From assembly GCA_017530275.1 (NCBI GenBank), contig JAFXMP010000309.1, forward strand, positions 1 to 10,487: a stretch of DNA of 10,487 nt, in the 5' to 3' direction. This stretch comes from Clostridia bacterium. GTDB taxonomy: Bacteria; Bacillota_A; Clostridia; Christensenellales; Aristaeellaceae. The notes under the pieces are model-generated. The model saw nothing but the letters and a program-made list of their open reading frames with translations, did no database searches and had not been told where the DNA came from. Each line of letters opens with the position of its first letter. Position 1 is the first letter of the stretch. The position numbers and the translations under genes are program-made. Below are positions 1-5,782 of the stretch, piece by piece.

Positions 1-276
1 ATCCAATCCCCGTACCACGTCAAACTCTTCATCCTTGGCAGTTAGGAACAGGATGGGCCGCGTTTCTCCCTGCGCCCGCCATTCCCGGCATAGGCTTACC
101 CCATCTCCGTCCGGCAGGCCCACGTCCATCACGATCCCCTGCACGGAATCATCCAGCCTTGCTCTGGCTTCCCGTACTGATCCAGCCTCGATTACCCGGT
201 ATCCTTCCCTGGCGAATAATTCCATCAATCCGCTCCGCAGGACGGAGTCGTCTTCCACCAAAAGCAAAACAGCCAT
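1..276 (-). CDS. Response regulator, OmpR/VanR type, N-terminal receiver domain (cut by window edge)
   Basis: This is the receiver domain of a two-component response regulator, which would be phosphorylated by a partner histidine kinase and then control transcription. Only the first 92 codons are present; the gene runs off the left edge, so the output domain is not visible. The start begins MAVLLLVEDD, with the acidic pocket E8-D9-D10. The phospho-acceptor is D51 in VMDVGLPDGDG, and the switch threonine is T79 in FLTAKD. A perfect AGGAGG lies at about 283-288, correctly spaced from the ATG at 274-276. The family assignment (receiver) is firm. OmpR/VanR type is inferred from overall resemblance, because the DNA-binding domain is missing. 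It is transcribed away from the oriT region, so it could be flanking chromosome or an adjacent element; this cannot be settled here. Confidence 0.9.
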   Translation of the reverse strand, partial: MAVLLLVEDDSVLRSGLMELFAREGYRVIEAGSVREARARLDDSVQGIVMDVGLPDGDGVSLCREWRAQGETRPILFLTAKDEEFDVVRGLD

Positions 277-323
277 GTTGAACCTCCTTCGCGGTTTGCT
301 ATTTCACGGGACTCAGAATCATA

Positions 324-390
324 ATTGGCTGCAATTCATTGTGCTTTTACTGCTATTGCGGTAAAAACGACAATGATAATTGGAGCCAAT
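324..390. repeat. Long imperfect hairpin (about 26 base pairs, 4-base tip)
   Basis: This 67-base stretch folds on itself. The outer arms TTGGCT (325-330) and AGCCAA (384-389) pair. Next come CAATT (332-336) with AATTG (378-382), then CATTGT (337-342) with ACAATG (370-375). The inner stem is TTTTACTGC (345-353) with GCGGTAAAA (358-366) around a TATT tip, with one G-T pair. Small unpaired bulges lie between the blocks. It sits between the response regulator start and the oriT. It is not followed by a T run, so it is not a typical terminator. It could be a single-strand initiation site, a recombination site or a protein-binding structure; nothing decides among these. Confidence 0.65.
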
Positions 391-401
391 AGAGAAAAAT
401 G

Positions 402-426
402 GCAGAAAAGGAACAGGCTTTTCTGC
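402..426. terminator. Hairpin with T-rich tail, terminator-like
   Basis: GCAGAAAAG (402-410) and CTTTTCTGC (418-426) form a perfect 9-bp stem around a 7-base loop, followed by TGTTTTT. This resembles a weak rho-independent terminator reading rightward. The stem is A/T-rich, so its strength is doubtful. Confidence 0.4.
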
Positions 427-440
427 TGTTTTTCGGAAAA

Positions 441-484
441 GCAAAGCAGAATGTGTGTGATCATTTCGCACATTCTGTTTTTGC
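441..484 (+). terminator. Rho-independent terminator-like hairpin
   Basis: CAGAATGTG (447-455) pairs perfectly with CACATTCTG (469-477) around a 13-base loop. The stem extends outward through GCAAAG and the T-rich GCTTTTTG side with one bulge. A run of five T follows at 485-489. The left side also has an A-rich flank, so it might work in both directions. It lies between the response regulator and the oriT and could insulate the element. Confidence 0.5.
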
Positions 485-505
485 TTTTTGGGTGGATTCC
501 AAAGG

Positions 506-587
506 AGGGCGACAGCCCTTCTTGGCCGGAAGAATCCAAAGAAACCGGCGGTTTCGTGGCAGGGAATCCAACGGGGACAGCGTCCCC
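506..587. repeat. Cluster of three short hairpins just upstream of oriT
   Basis: Three inverted repeats occur in a row. AGGGC/GCCCT surrounds GACA (506-519). GAAACCG/CGGTTTC is a 15-base near-palindrome (541-555). GGGGAC/GTCCCC surrounds AGC (573-587). A further pair, GGATTC (494-499) and GAATCC (532-537), encloses the first. This much structure beside a nic site is common in transfer origins, where accessory proteins or the displaced strand use it; the specific role here is inferred. Confidence 0.55.
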
Positions 588-590
588 TTG

Positions 591-631
591 GCACACGACT
601 TTGCTTGCAAAGTATAGTGTGTTATACCTGC
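591..631 (+). other. oriT: Origin of transfer (oriT), pMV158/MOBV type, with nic site
   Basis: The sequence carries the hallmarks of the pMV158 oriT. ACTTTG (598-603) and CAAAGT (608-613) form the first inverted repeat, overlapped by GTATAGTGTGTTATAC (612-627), the nic hairpin. In pMV158 the MobM relaxase cuts in TAGTGTG/TTA; the same string occurs here at 615-624, placing the cut between 621 and 622 on the plus strand. CACAC (592-596) can also pair with GTGTG (617-621), the alternative longer hairpin known from pMV158. This was recognised from memory of the pMV158 site, not from a search. A MOBV relaxase, the matching enzyme type, is encoded at 4197-5186, about 3.6 kb away rather than next door. 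Confidence 0.88.
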
Positions 632-648
632 ACCCACGGCTGACGGGG

Positions 649-682
649 AAAAGGAGCGTTTCGACGAAGGAACGCTCCTTTT
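649..682. terminator. Strong 12-bp hairpin after oriT, terminator-like
   Basis: AAAAGGAGCGTT (649-660) and AACGCTCCTTTT (671-682) are perfect inverted repeats around a 10-base loop. The A-tract/T-tract arms would allow termination in either direction. It lies between oriT and the 3' end of the XRE regulator gene and may end that gene's minus-strand transcript. Confidence 0.6.
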
Positions 683-801
683 GCTCGGCAGGAAAACGGG
701 CAGGTTTTTGCAAGTGGGAACGAGCAAAAACATGACCGGTTTCAGGAGTGGGGGCAGGGATATAAGCCCCGTGAAAACCGCGCAGGACAATCAGCGCCGC
801 A

Positions 802-1668
802 TTAGGACGCCGATTCCTCTTCCGCTTTGCTTTCGTCCTCTTTTCCGTAGTCTTTGAAGAAATCAAGCGCCGCCAGGATGCCGTTTCGCATCTTTTCCGC
901 GTTTTCCTGGGGCATATCGAAGGGCTTCGTAACGACCTCCATGATGGTGTCAGCGAGGACGTCCGAAGTAAGATTTTGTTTGTTGAGCGGATCGCCCGTT
1001 TTCTCCTGAAGTTTGGAAAAAACTTCGTTCAAATTGGTCGAGTTGGCTTTTTCCGACTGTTCGATTTTTTCTTTCGCCATGGCCTTGATTTCGCTGAGAA
1101 GATGATGGAATGTCGCGTCGATTGCCGCCATGTCCGCTTCGTATTTGGGCTGGCGGGCTGCTTTAACGTGCCGGAGTGCTGCTTTCGCGGCGTCCTTCTG
1201 ACCGGGATTCTGCCTGACATGGCTCTTGATCAGAAAACCAAGAGAATTGATCATGGCATTCATTTGACCAATCGCTTCCGCAAATACCGCGTCACGAAGC
1301 TGCCCCATTTGCGTGACCAATACTTCAAAATCCGGGTGCGGCAGAATCATGTTTACGATGTCCATGTCGAGATCGCCGGACGCCAGCTTTTTCGCGCTGT
1401 CTAACGTTAGGCCCAGTTTCTCAATCTGATAAGGTGCCATATAAGATTCCTTCGTCAATCCCAGCAAATAGTCAGTTGTCACATGAAGCTCTTTTGCCAT
1501 GGCGATTATATTCTCCGTAGACAGCTTAATCGTATCCTTCTTGAGATACCGACCGAACGAGGTTTCGTTAATCCCGAGCCTTTTCGCCATATCTTTTCGA
1601 GAAATATGCTGTTTATTCATTTGGTCAAGGATACGATCCCTGGTATCATCGGGCAAATCAGTATACAT
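802..1668 (-). CDS. XRE-family transcriptional regulator with long C-terminal extension
   Basis: This 288-residue protein has an N-terminal Cro/C1-type helix-turn-helix at about residues 10-72. Visible parts include SRKDMAKRLGINETSFGRYL, then ENIIAMAKELHVTTDYLLG, the usual end of this domain. The remaining 215 or so residues are helical and rich in charged residues, unlike a minimal repressor; they may mediate oligomerisation or respond to a signal. No known domain was recognised there. The start ATG has AGGAGG upstream at normal spacing. It is divergent from the replication genes, with palindromes in between, so the likely role is control of replication and transfer genes and of itself. Family is firm; target genes are inferred. 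Confidence 0.85.
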   Translation of the reverse strand: MYTDLPDDTRDRILDQMNKQHISRKDMAKRLGINETSFGRYLKKDTIKLSTENIIAMAKELHVTTDYLLGLTKESYMAPYQIEKLGLTLDSAKKLASGDLDMDIVNMILPHPDFEVLVTQMGQLRDAVFAEAIGQMNAMINSLGFLIKSHVRQNPGQKDAAKAALRHVKAARQPKYEADMAAIDATFHHLLSEIKAMAKEKIEQSEKANSTNLNEVFSKLQEKTGDPLNKQNLTSDVLADTIMEVVTKPFDMPQENAEKMRNGILAALDFFKDYGKEDESKAEEESAS

Positions 1669-1804
1669 GGTGCCTCTCCTCCTCTTTTGCGTGCCTTATC
1701 TTGCGTGGCCTGCGCATGGTATTTATATGTATAGACAACGAAGAATAGAACTTCCTTTATCCCATATTTTGAGAGATTTACAATTTATTCATAAAACAAA
1801 CCCA

Positions 1805-1843
1805 TCTGAAGCAACTTCAGAATGCAACTGCATTTTTGCAGTT
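1805..1843. promoter_or_regulatory. Two adjacent palindromes, probable operators of the XRE regulator
   Basis: TCTGAAG/CTTCAGA with a 3-base centre (1805-1821) is followed by AACTGCA/TGCAGTT with a 4-base centre (1826-1843). Both are perfect 7-bp inverted repeats. CAGTTATTTTC and CAGTTATTTCC then repeat directly to about 1860. They lie between the divergent regulator and primase genes, the expected place for repressor binding. Binding by the neighbouring protein is inferred. Confidence 0.55.
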
Positions 1844-1907
1844 ATTTTCCAGTTATTTCCACTGTGCGGGCATTTTCGCCTATTTTCCCAGGTATAGACG
1901 GAATCAA

Positions 1908-1916
1908 TGATACAAT
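1908..1916 (+). promoter_or_regulatory. Extended -10 promoter for the replication genes
   Basis: TGATACAAT has a TACAAT -10 box (1911-1916) with the TG motif of an extended -10 element. No good -35 box is visible 17 bases upstream, which fits an extended -10 promoter. Transcription would start near 1923, giving a leader of about 65 bases. Confidence 0.45.
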
Positions 1917-1951
1917 CCTTCTCGATGAGCGCGCATCAAAGAAAAACAACC

Positions 1952-1971
1952 TTGCGGCGATAGCACCGCAA
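1952..1971 (+). promoter_or_regulatory. Leader hairpin just before the primase ribosome site
   Basis: TTGCGG (1952-1957) and CCGCAA (1966-1971) form a 6-bp stem around an 8-base loop. The stem ends three bases before the GGAGAAGGAG ribosome site. It could modulate primase translation; that role is inferred. Confidence 0.35.
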
Positions 1972-1989
1972 CGGAGAAGGAGTTTATTT

Positions 1990-2607
1990 ATGAGCAACTT
2001 GTTTATGAATGTTAAGGCCGCGGTCACTGCTCGCCAGGCCGCGGAATATTACGGCTTCCCCGTGGACAGGCACGGCATGATGTGCTGTCCCTTCCATAAC
2101 GACAAGCACCCCTCCATGAAGGTGGACGGCCGGTATTACTGTTTCGGATGCCATGAAACCGGGGATGTGATCAACTTTGTCGCCAAGATGTTCGACCTGA
2201 CGCCTTATGAGGCGGCAAAGAAGCTGGCCCAGGATTTCGGTATTGATCCTCATACCCCTGCCACTGTAACCATGCCCAAAGGAAAGACCATTTGGCAGCA
2301 GCGGAAGGACGAGGGCTACTGCGCTTCCGTCCTGATCGACTATGAATGCCTGCTGAAGCAATGGCAGCGTAAGTACGCTCCTGCCACCCCGGAAGCTCCA
2401 TGGGATGAGCGTTACGTGACCGCCTGCAACACCCTGCCCAGCATTTCCGGGCTGCTGGACTGCCTGTATTCCCCGGATGCGGATTTGCGGAAGAACACCG
2501 CCGAGGCACTGGTGAAGACCGGCGCGATCAGCCGCCTGGAGGGAATCTTGAAACACAATGGAGAGGATGGTATGGATGCCTGCGCCCACGTCAGCATTGC
2601 CGCCTAA
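1990..2607 (+). CDS. Small CHC2 zinc-finger DNA primase-like protein
   Basis: This 205-residue protein has the zinc-binding domain of DnaG-type primases near its N-terminus: C33-P-F-H36, the DKHPSM motif, then C51-x-x-C54 in YYCFGCHETGDVINFV. This domain binds template DNA in primer synthesis. The protein is too short for a TOPRIM catalytic core, so it probably works with the helicase encoded next. The ATG at 1990 is chosen over upstream codons because GGAGAAGGAG lies just before it and homology begins here. The 3' end overlaps the helicase gene by about 30 bases in another frame, suggesting coupled translation. Primases of this layout are common in Clostridia mobile elements. Zinc domain firm; priming activity of this protein alone uncertain. 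Confidence 0.85.
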   Translation: MSNLFMNVKAAVTARQAAEYYGFPVDRHGMMCCPFHNDKHPSMKVDGRYYCFGCHETGDVINFVAKMFDLTPYEAAKKLAQDFGIDPHTPATVTMPKGKTIWQQRKDEGYCASVLIDYECLLKQWQRKYAPATPEAPWDERYVTACNTLPSISGLLDCLYSPDADLRKNTAEALVKTGAISRLEGILKHNGEDGMDACAHVSIAA

Positions 2608-3955
2608 CCAATGGCCTGTCTGGTTCAACGGAAAATCCATCAACGAGGCCATCTTCTGCCAGCAATTTCTTGTTTCCCATCCTCTGGTATACACAGACGG
2701 AGCCTTCTTCACCGTGGAAGGTCGCATGACGGACGAAACGGTTCTCCAAGGTCAGATTTACGATATGCTGCAATGCTGCGCTTCCACCAGCGTGACCAAG
2801 AAGATCGGGAACATCATCGACCTGCTGAAAATCACCGCCCGTGTGGAAGAGTTGCTTCCCCAGGATGACCGCATCCACGTCGCCAACGGCACCCTGATGC
2901 TGGACGGGGATTTCCTTCCTTATAAGGATCAGATCGTCCGCAGCCGTTTCCCCATCAACTACACTCCCCAAGCGGGGCCGCCTGAACGGTGGCTCCGCTT
3001 CCTGGGGGAAGTACTCTACCCGGAGGATATCCCCACTTTGCAGGAATTCATCGGGTACTGCCTGATTCCCAGCAATAAGGGCCAGCGGATGATGATTATC
3101 AAGGGCAACGGCGGCGAAGGGAAAAGCCAGATTGGAACGGTAGTATCCCGGCTGTTTGGAATCAACGCCAAGGACGGCAGCGTAGGCAAGGTGTCCGAAA
3201 ACCGTTTCGCCCGCGTCGATCTGGAGCATATTCATCTCATGATTGACGATGATATGCGGATGGAAGCCCTCAAGCAGACCAATTATGTGAAATCCTTGGT
3301 GACAGCCCAAGGCAAGATGGACTTGGAAAAGAAAAACAAGCAGAGCTATCAGGGCTGGATGTATGCCCGGCTGCTGGCCTTTTCAAACGGCGATCTGCAA
3401 GCGCTGTATGACCGTAGCGATGGCTTTTACCGGCGGCAGTTGATCCTGACCACCAGGGAAAAGCCTGCCGACAGGCGTGATGATCCCGACATAGCGCAAA
3501 AAATGTGTTCAGAATTGGAGAACATCTTCCTGTGGGCCTTTGAAGGGCTCAAGCGCCTGGCCGCTAATCAGTTTCGGTTTACGGAAAGCAGCCGGGCCAA
3601 GGGAAACAGGGAGGTTGTAAAGCAGGACGCCAACAACCTGATTCAGTTCATGGAATCGGAAGGGTACATCATGCTGCGGTACGGAACATCCATCAGTTCC
3701 CAGGAGCTATACCGAATCTATTGCATCTGGTGCGAGGAAAACGCTCTGCCCGCTTTGAAGGCTCGTTCGGTCAGTGATTTCCTGGTCGCCAATCAGAAGA
3801 AGTACAAAATCGAACACACCAACAACGCCACCAATTCCGCCGGGCGAAGGGTACGCGGCTTCAAGAACATCAAGGCCATGATCCGCCTGCCCATGGAAAC
3901 AAAGGACGGCTGGCAGAAAGTATGGCCGGACGATAACCCCTTCGAGAAAACATAG
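2576..3955 (+). CDS. P4/D5-type SF3 helicase (primase-helicase C-terminal part), replication protein
   Basis: With the preferred ATG at 2576 (GGAGAGG nine bases upstream) the protein has 459 residues; an ATG 18 bases earlier is possible but badly spaced. It is a phage P4/poxvirus D5-like helicase that would unwind DNA as a hexameric ring. Visible motifs are Walker A GNGGEGKS (about 177-184), Walker B HLMIDDDM (about 220-227), the SF3 motif C region LLAFSNGD (about 266-273) and the arginine pair in FYRRQL (about 284-289). Residues about 100-165 resemble the D5 N-terminal domain that precedes such helicases. The C-terminal part looks like the winged-helix region of the family. It overlaps the primase gene, and together they look like a split primase-helicase that copies the excised element. 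Confidence 0.87.
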   Translation: MPAPTSALPPNQWPVWFNGKSINEAIFCQQFLVSHPLVYTDGAFFTVEGRMTDETVLQGQIYDMLQCCASTSVTKKIGNIIDLLKITARVEELLPQDDRIHVANGTLMLDGDFLPYKDQIVRSRFPINYTPQAGPPERWLRFLGEVLYPEDIPTLQEFIGYCLIPSNKGQRMMIIKGNGGEGKSQIGTVVSRLFGINAKDGSVGKVSENRFARVDLEHIHLMIDDDMRMEALKQTNYVKSLVTAQGKMDLEKKNKQSYQGWMYARLLAFSNGDLQALYDRSDGFYRRQLILTTREKPADRRDDPDIAQKMCSELENIFLWAFEGLKRLAANQFRFTESSRAKGNREVVKQDANNLIQFMESEGYIMLRYGTSISSQELYRIYCIWCEENALPALKARSVSDFLVANQKKYKIEHTNNATNSAGRRVRGFKNIKAMIRLPMETKDGWQKVWPDDNPFEKT

Positions 3956-3965
3956 TGGAGAATAA

Positions 3966-4052
3966 ATGCGTTTTGAAGTGTACGTGCGTACAGCGTACAC
4001 GATCTCTGGCAGGATAACCAATGGATCGTCCCGATGCAAAAGGATGCTCTGA
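3966..4052 (+). CDS. Possible 28-residue small ORF or leader peptide before the relaxase
   Basis: An ATG follows GGAG by five bases and opens a 28-codon frame beginning MRFEVYVRTAYT. It starts 10 bases after the helicase stop. The frame runs through the first 21-bp palindromic repeat. A second frame from about 4001 to 4090 reads DLWQDNQW and continues without a stop for about 30 codons, so this may be a frameshifted remnant of a longer gene. No family was recognised. It may not be expressed. Confidence 0.25.
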   Translation: MRFEVYVRTAYTISGRITNGSSRCKRML

Positions 4053-4146
4053 ATGCGTTGATTTTCCTTGGGTTGATCATCGCTAAAGGGTAACGCTTCA
4101 ATGGGTATCGTAACACAGACAAAAAGTACACTGTACGCACGTACAC
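3978..4146. repeat. Inverted pair of 21-bp palindromic repeats flanking a 127-base spacer
   Basis: GTGTACGTGCGTACAG begins the left copy (3978-3998). The right copy (4126-4146) is its reverse complement with one mismatch over 21 bases. Each copy contains a palindrome, TGTACG-TG-CGTACA at 3979-3992 and TGTACG-CA-CGTACA at 4132-4145. The left copy has an extra half site ending at 4000. They lie between the helicase and relaxase genes. Paired palindromes like this suit a dimeric repressor forming a loop, or a long RNA stem controlling the relaxase message; an origin iteron role is also possible. Structure is seen; function is inferred. Confidence 0.7.
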
Positions 4147-4196
4147 AGAATTTTGAACAAATTCCCATATATACATTTTTGAAAGGAGCCCATAAA

Positions 4197-5186
4197 TTGA
4201 GTACCCCGTTATACGCAATCATGCGATTCGCAAAATATAAAGGGCCGGAGATCAGCCGGATCGAGGCCCACAATGAACGCACCAAAGAGAAATACGCCAG
4301 CAATCCCGACGTGGATATTACCCGCAGCCACCTGAATTATCATCTGATCGAACCCAAAGACCACTATCGCCAGGAGGCGGAACGGCAAATCGCCGAGGCC
4401 GGATGCCGCACCCGTTCCGACAGTGTGCGGCTGGTTGAAACACTGATTACCGGCAGCCCGGAGTTTTTCAAAGGGAAAAGCAGCAAGCAGATCAAGGAGT
4501 ATTTCGCTCATGCCCTGTCTTTCCTTCAGCAGCGTCAGCGGCCTGACACTTTTGTTTCCGCCGTGGTTCACCTGGACGAAAAGACACCGCACATGCACGT
4601 GACCTTCGTCCCTCTAACGGAGGATAATCGCCTAACCGCCAAGGAAGTCATCGGGAACAAAAGGAAACTAATCCAATGGCAGGATGATTACTGGCGGCAC
4701 ATGGTCGCTAAGTACCCGGAATTGGAACGCGGGGAAAGCGCCAGCCAGACCGGGCGTGAGCACATCCCGCCCCGCCTGTTCAAAGAAATGACCCGCCTGA
4801 CCAAACAGCGGGAGAAGCTGGAAGAACTGCTGGACAGCATCAACCCCTTCAACGGCAAGAGCAAAGCGAAGGAAATCAGCCTGTTGCTGGACAAGTATAT
4901 CCCCAACGTGGAACGGATGCACACTCAACTGAAAAAGTACAACATCGCTTTTACCGATACCGCTGCAGAGAATGCCGCTTTGAAGCAGGAAAACGCTTCC
5001 CTGGAAGCCGAGTTGGACACCAAGGGCAGGGAAAGCATTGAAAAACAGCTTCGGGAGGCGAAGCTCCACCATGAATATAAGCAGGCAAAAGCCCTGCTGG
5101 ATCGGATTCCCAAAGAAGTGATCGACGAGTATAAGGCAATCAAGAAGTTCGCCAGGGAGGTGCATGGACATGAAGCACCTCGATGA
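4197..5186 (+). CDS. mobV: MOBV-family relaxase (Pre/Mob), short form
   Basis: This enzyme would nick the oriT and stay covalently linked to the 5' end to start conjugal transfer. It has 329 residues from a TTG start, chosen because AAAGGAG (4182-4188) lies eight bases upstream and the family's N-terminus begins MSTPLYAIMRFAKYK there; the upstream ATG at 4101 lacks such a site. Family motifs are AHNER with H25, matching the catalytic histidine of pMV158 MobM, then RSHLNYHL (43-50), and the metal-binding motif HLDEKTPHMH (125-134) with H125, H132 and H134. After about residue 200 it is mainly charged coiled coil. It is shorter than pMV158 MobM (about 494 residues), so part of the C-terminal region is absent. 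The last 17 bases overlap the next small gene. Confidence 0.93.
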   Translation: MSTPLYAIMRFAKYKGPEISRIEAHNERTKEKYASNPDVDITRSHLNYHLIEPKDHYRQEAERQIAEAGCRTRSDSVRLVETLITGSPEFFKGKSSKQIKEYFAHALSFLQQRQRPDTFVSAVVHLDEKTPHMHVTFVPLTEDNRLTAKEVIGNKRKLIQWQDDYWRHMVAKYPELERGESASQTGREHIPPRLFKEMTRLTKQREKLEELLDSINPFNGKSKAKEISLLLDKYIPNVERMHTQLKKYNIAFTDTAAENAALKQENASLEAELDTKGRESIEKQLREAKLHHEYKQAKALLDRIPKEVIDEYKAIKKFAREVHGHEAPR

Positions 5187-5330
5187 AGCAGCAAAGGAAG
5201 TCGCTTTTGAGCGATGTATGGATTTCCTGGCGAAGATGATTGAAAAATACGGGCCAGAAATTGTATTCCCTGACCAGGAAAGCAAACAATGTGAAGATGG
5301 CAACGAGGATGCGAAAGTATCCTCGTTGTT
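5100..5330 (+). repeat. Direct repeat, left copy (relaxase 3' end, small gene, terminator)
   Basis: This segment matches 7040-7270 with a constant offset of 1940 bases and no indels. By eye there are about 22 mismatches in 230 positions, or roughly 90% identity. The match stops sharply after the terminator hairpin. The two copies bracket the toxin-antitoxin-chaperone genes. The divergence means they are not a fresh duplication. Confidence 0.9.
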
Positions 5331-5358
5331 TCTATCATCGGCATTCTTGGTTTTCTGA
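5170..5358 (+). CDS. Small helical protein of unknown function, downstream of relaxase
   Basis: A 62-residue protein begins MKHLDEAAKEVAFERCMDFL and looks helical and charged up to about residue 48, then ends in a hydrophobic tail. The start at 5170 is preferred over the ATG at 5164. It has proper spacing from GGGAGG (5155-5160), and the second copy at 7110 keeps this ATG but has lost the other. It overlaps the relaxase gene by 17 bases, so it is probably translated with it and may assist mobilisation. The two copies agree only to about codon 50 and differ after the terminator, so the native C-terminus is unclear; the cargo insertion may have replaced it. No family was recognised. Confidence 0.6.
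   Translation: MKHLDEAAKEVAFERCMDFLAKMIEKYGPEIVFPDQESKQCEDGNEDAKVSSLFLSSAFLVF
5301..5328 (+). terminator. Rho-independent terminator with GAAA loop, inside the end of the small gene
   Basis: CAACGAGGAT (5301-5310) pairs with ATCCTCGTTG (5319-5328). The stem extends by GC/GT inside to a GAAA loop, giving about 12 pairs, followed by TTTCT. It would end the replication-relaxase transcript. It lies within the open reading frame of the small gene, which is odd. It also separates that transcript from the convergent chaperone gene. Confidence 0.7.
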
Positions 5359-5769
5359 AGCCGAAGTATTAGTCAATTCATTCATATTCACGAAAGGAAT
5401 ATGGAACGCTTGTAATGGTGAAGCACCAGTTAATTGAGCAACGATTGGCCTAATATAAGACAAAAGCATCGCTGGGGCATTTTTAGTCAACAGTGCTTCT
5501 ACCTGTTCCTGAGCCATTTCCAGAGGCCAAGTAAACATGCTTTGCATTGTAACTTCTGCCGTAAAGCAAGCATCTTCTCTTATCTGCTCTTCAGTTTTGT
5601 TTAACTGTACTCGTAATTCTACGATAGCTTGGTTTTCCTTGGCTTCAGAGTGTATTATTTTCCGGCACAAATGAATACTGACATCATCTTCAGCCCTTTG
5701 TTGTCTGAACATAGTAAACTGAGCGTTTGTCAGTAATGGGGATGTAAACTGGAATGGACTGAAAGACAC
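5335..5769 (-). CDS. SecB-like chaperone of a toxin-antitoxin-chaperone (TAC) system
   Basis: This 144-residue protein resembles the export chaperone SecB. The N-terminus begins MSFSPFQFTSPLL. The C-terminal helix and loop around residues 97-128 (NAPAMLLSYIRPIVAQLTG, then PLQAFHIPFVNM) match the SecB pattern of a helix followed by a proline-asparagine segment. SecB-like chaperones in TAC systems fold and protect the antitoxin, which otherwise is degraded and frees the toxin. The start is GTG at 5767-5769, chosen because AGGAGG sits eight bases upstream, directly after the antitoxin stop (13-base gap). An upstream ATG in the same frame would make an implausible hydrophobic extension across the antitoxin gene. 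Last gene of a three-gene operon. The SecB-like call is from recognised sequence pattern and gene order. Confidence 0.8.
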   Translation of the reverse strand: MSFSPFQFTSPLLTNAQFTMFRQQRAEDDVSIHLCRKIIHSEAKENQAIVELRVQLNKTEEQIREDACFTAEVTMQSMFTWPLEMAQEQVEALLTKNAPAMLLSYIRPIVAQLTGASPLQAFHIPFVNMNELTNTSASENQECR

Positions 5770-5782
5770 GGTTTTATCCTCC

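Noticed and set aside
336..866. Long minus-strand open frame across the oriT region, and plus-strand frames at 325-735 and 399-617
   Set aside because: They cross the hairpins and oriT, overlap the regulator 3' end, lack good ribosome sites and show no recognisable protein features.
1984..3310. Minus-strand open frames opposite the primase and helicase genes
   Set aside because: They are shadows of GC-rich coding DNA; the plus-strand frames hold clear family motifs.
4101..4196. Relaxase start at the upstream ATG (4101)
   Set aside because: No ribosome site there, the extra 32 residues run through the palindromic repeat, and the family N-terminus matches from the TTG at 4197.
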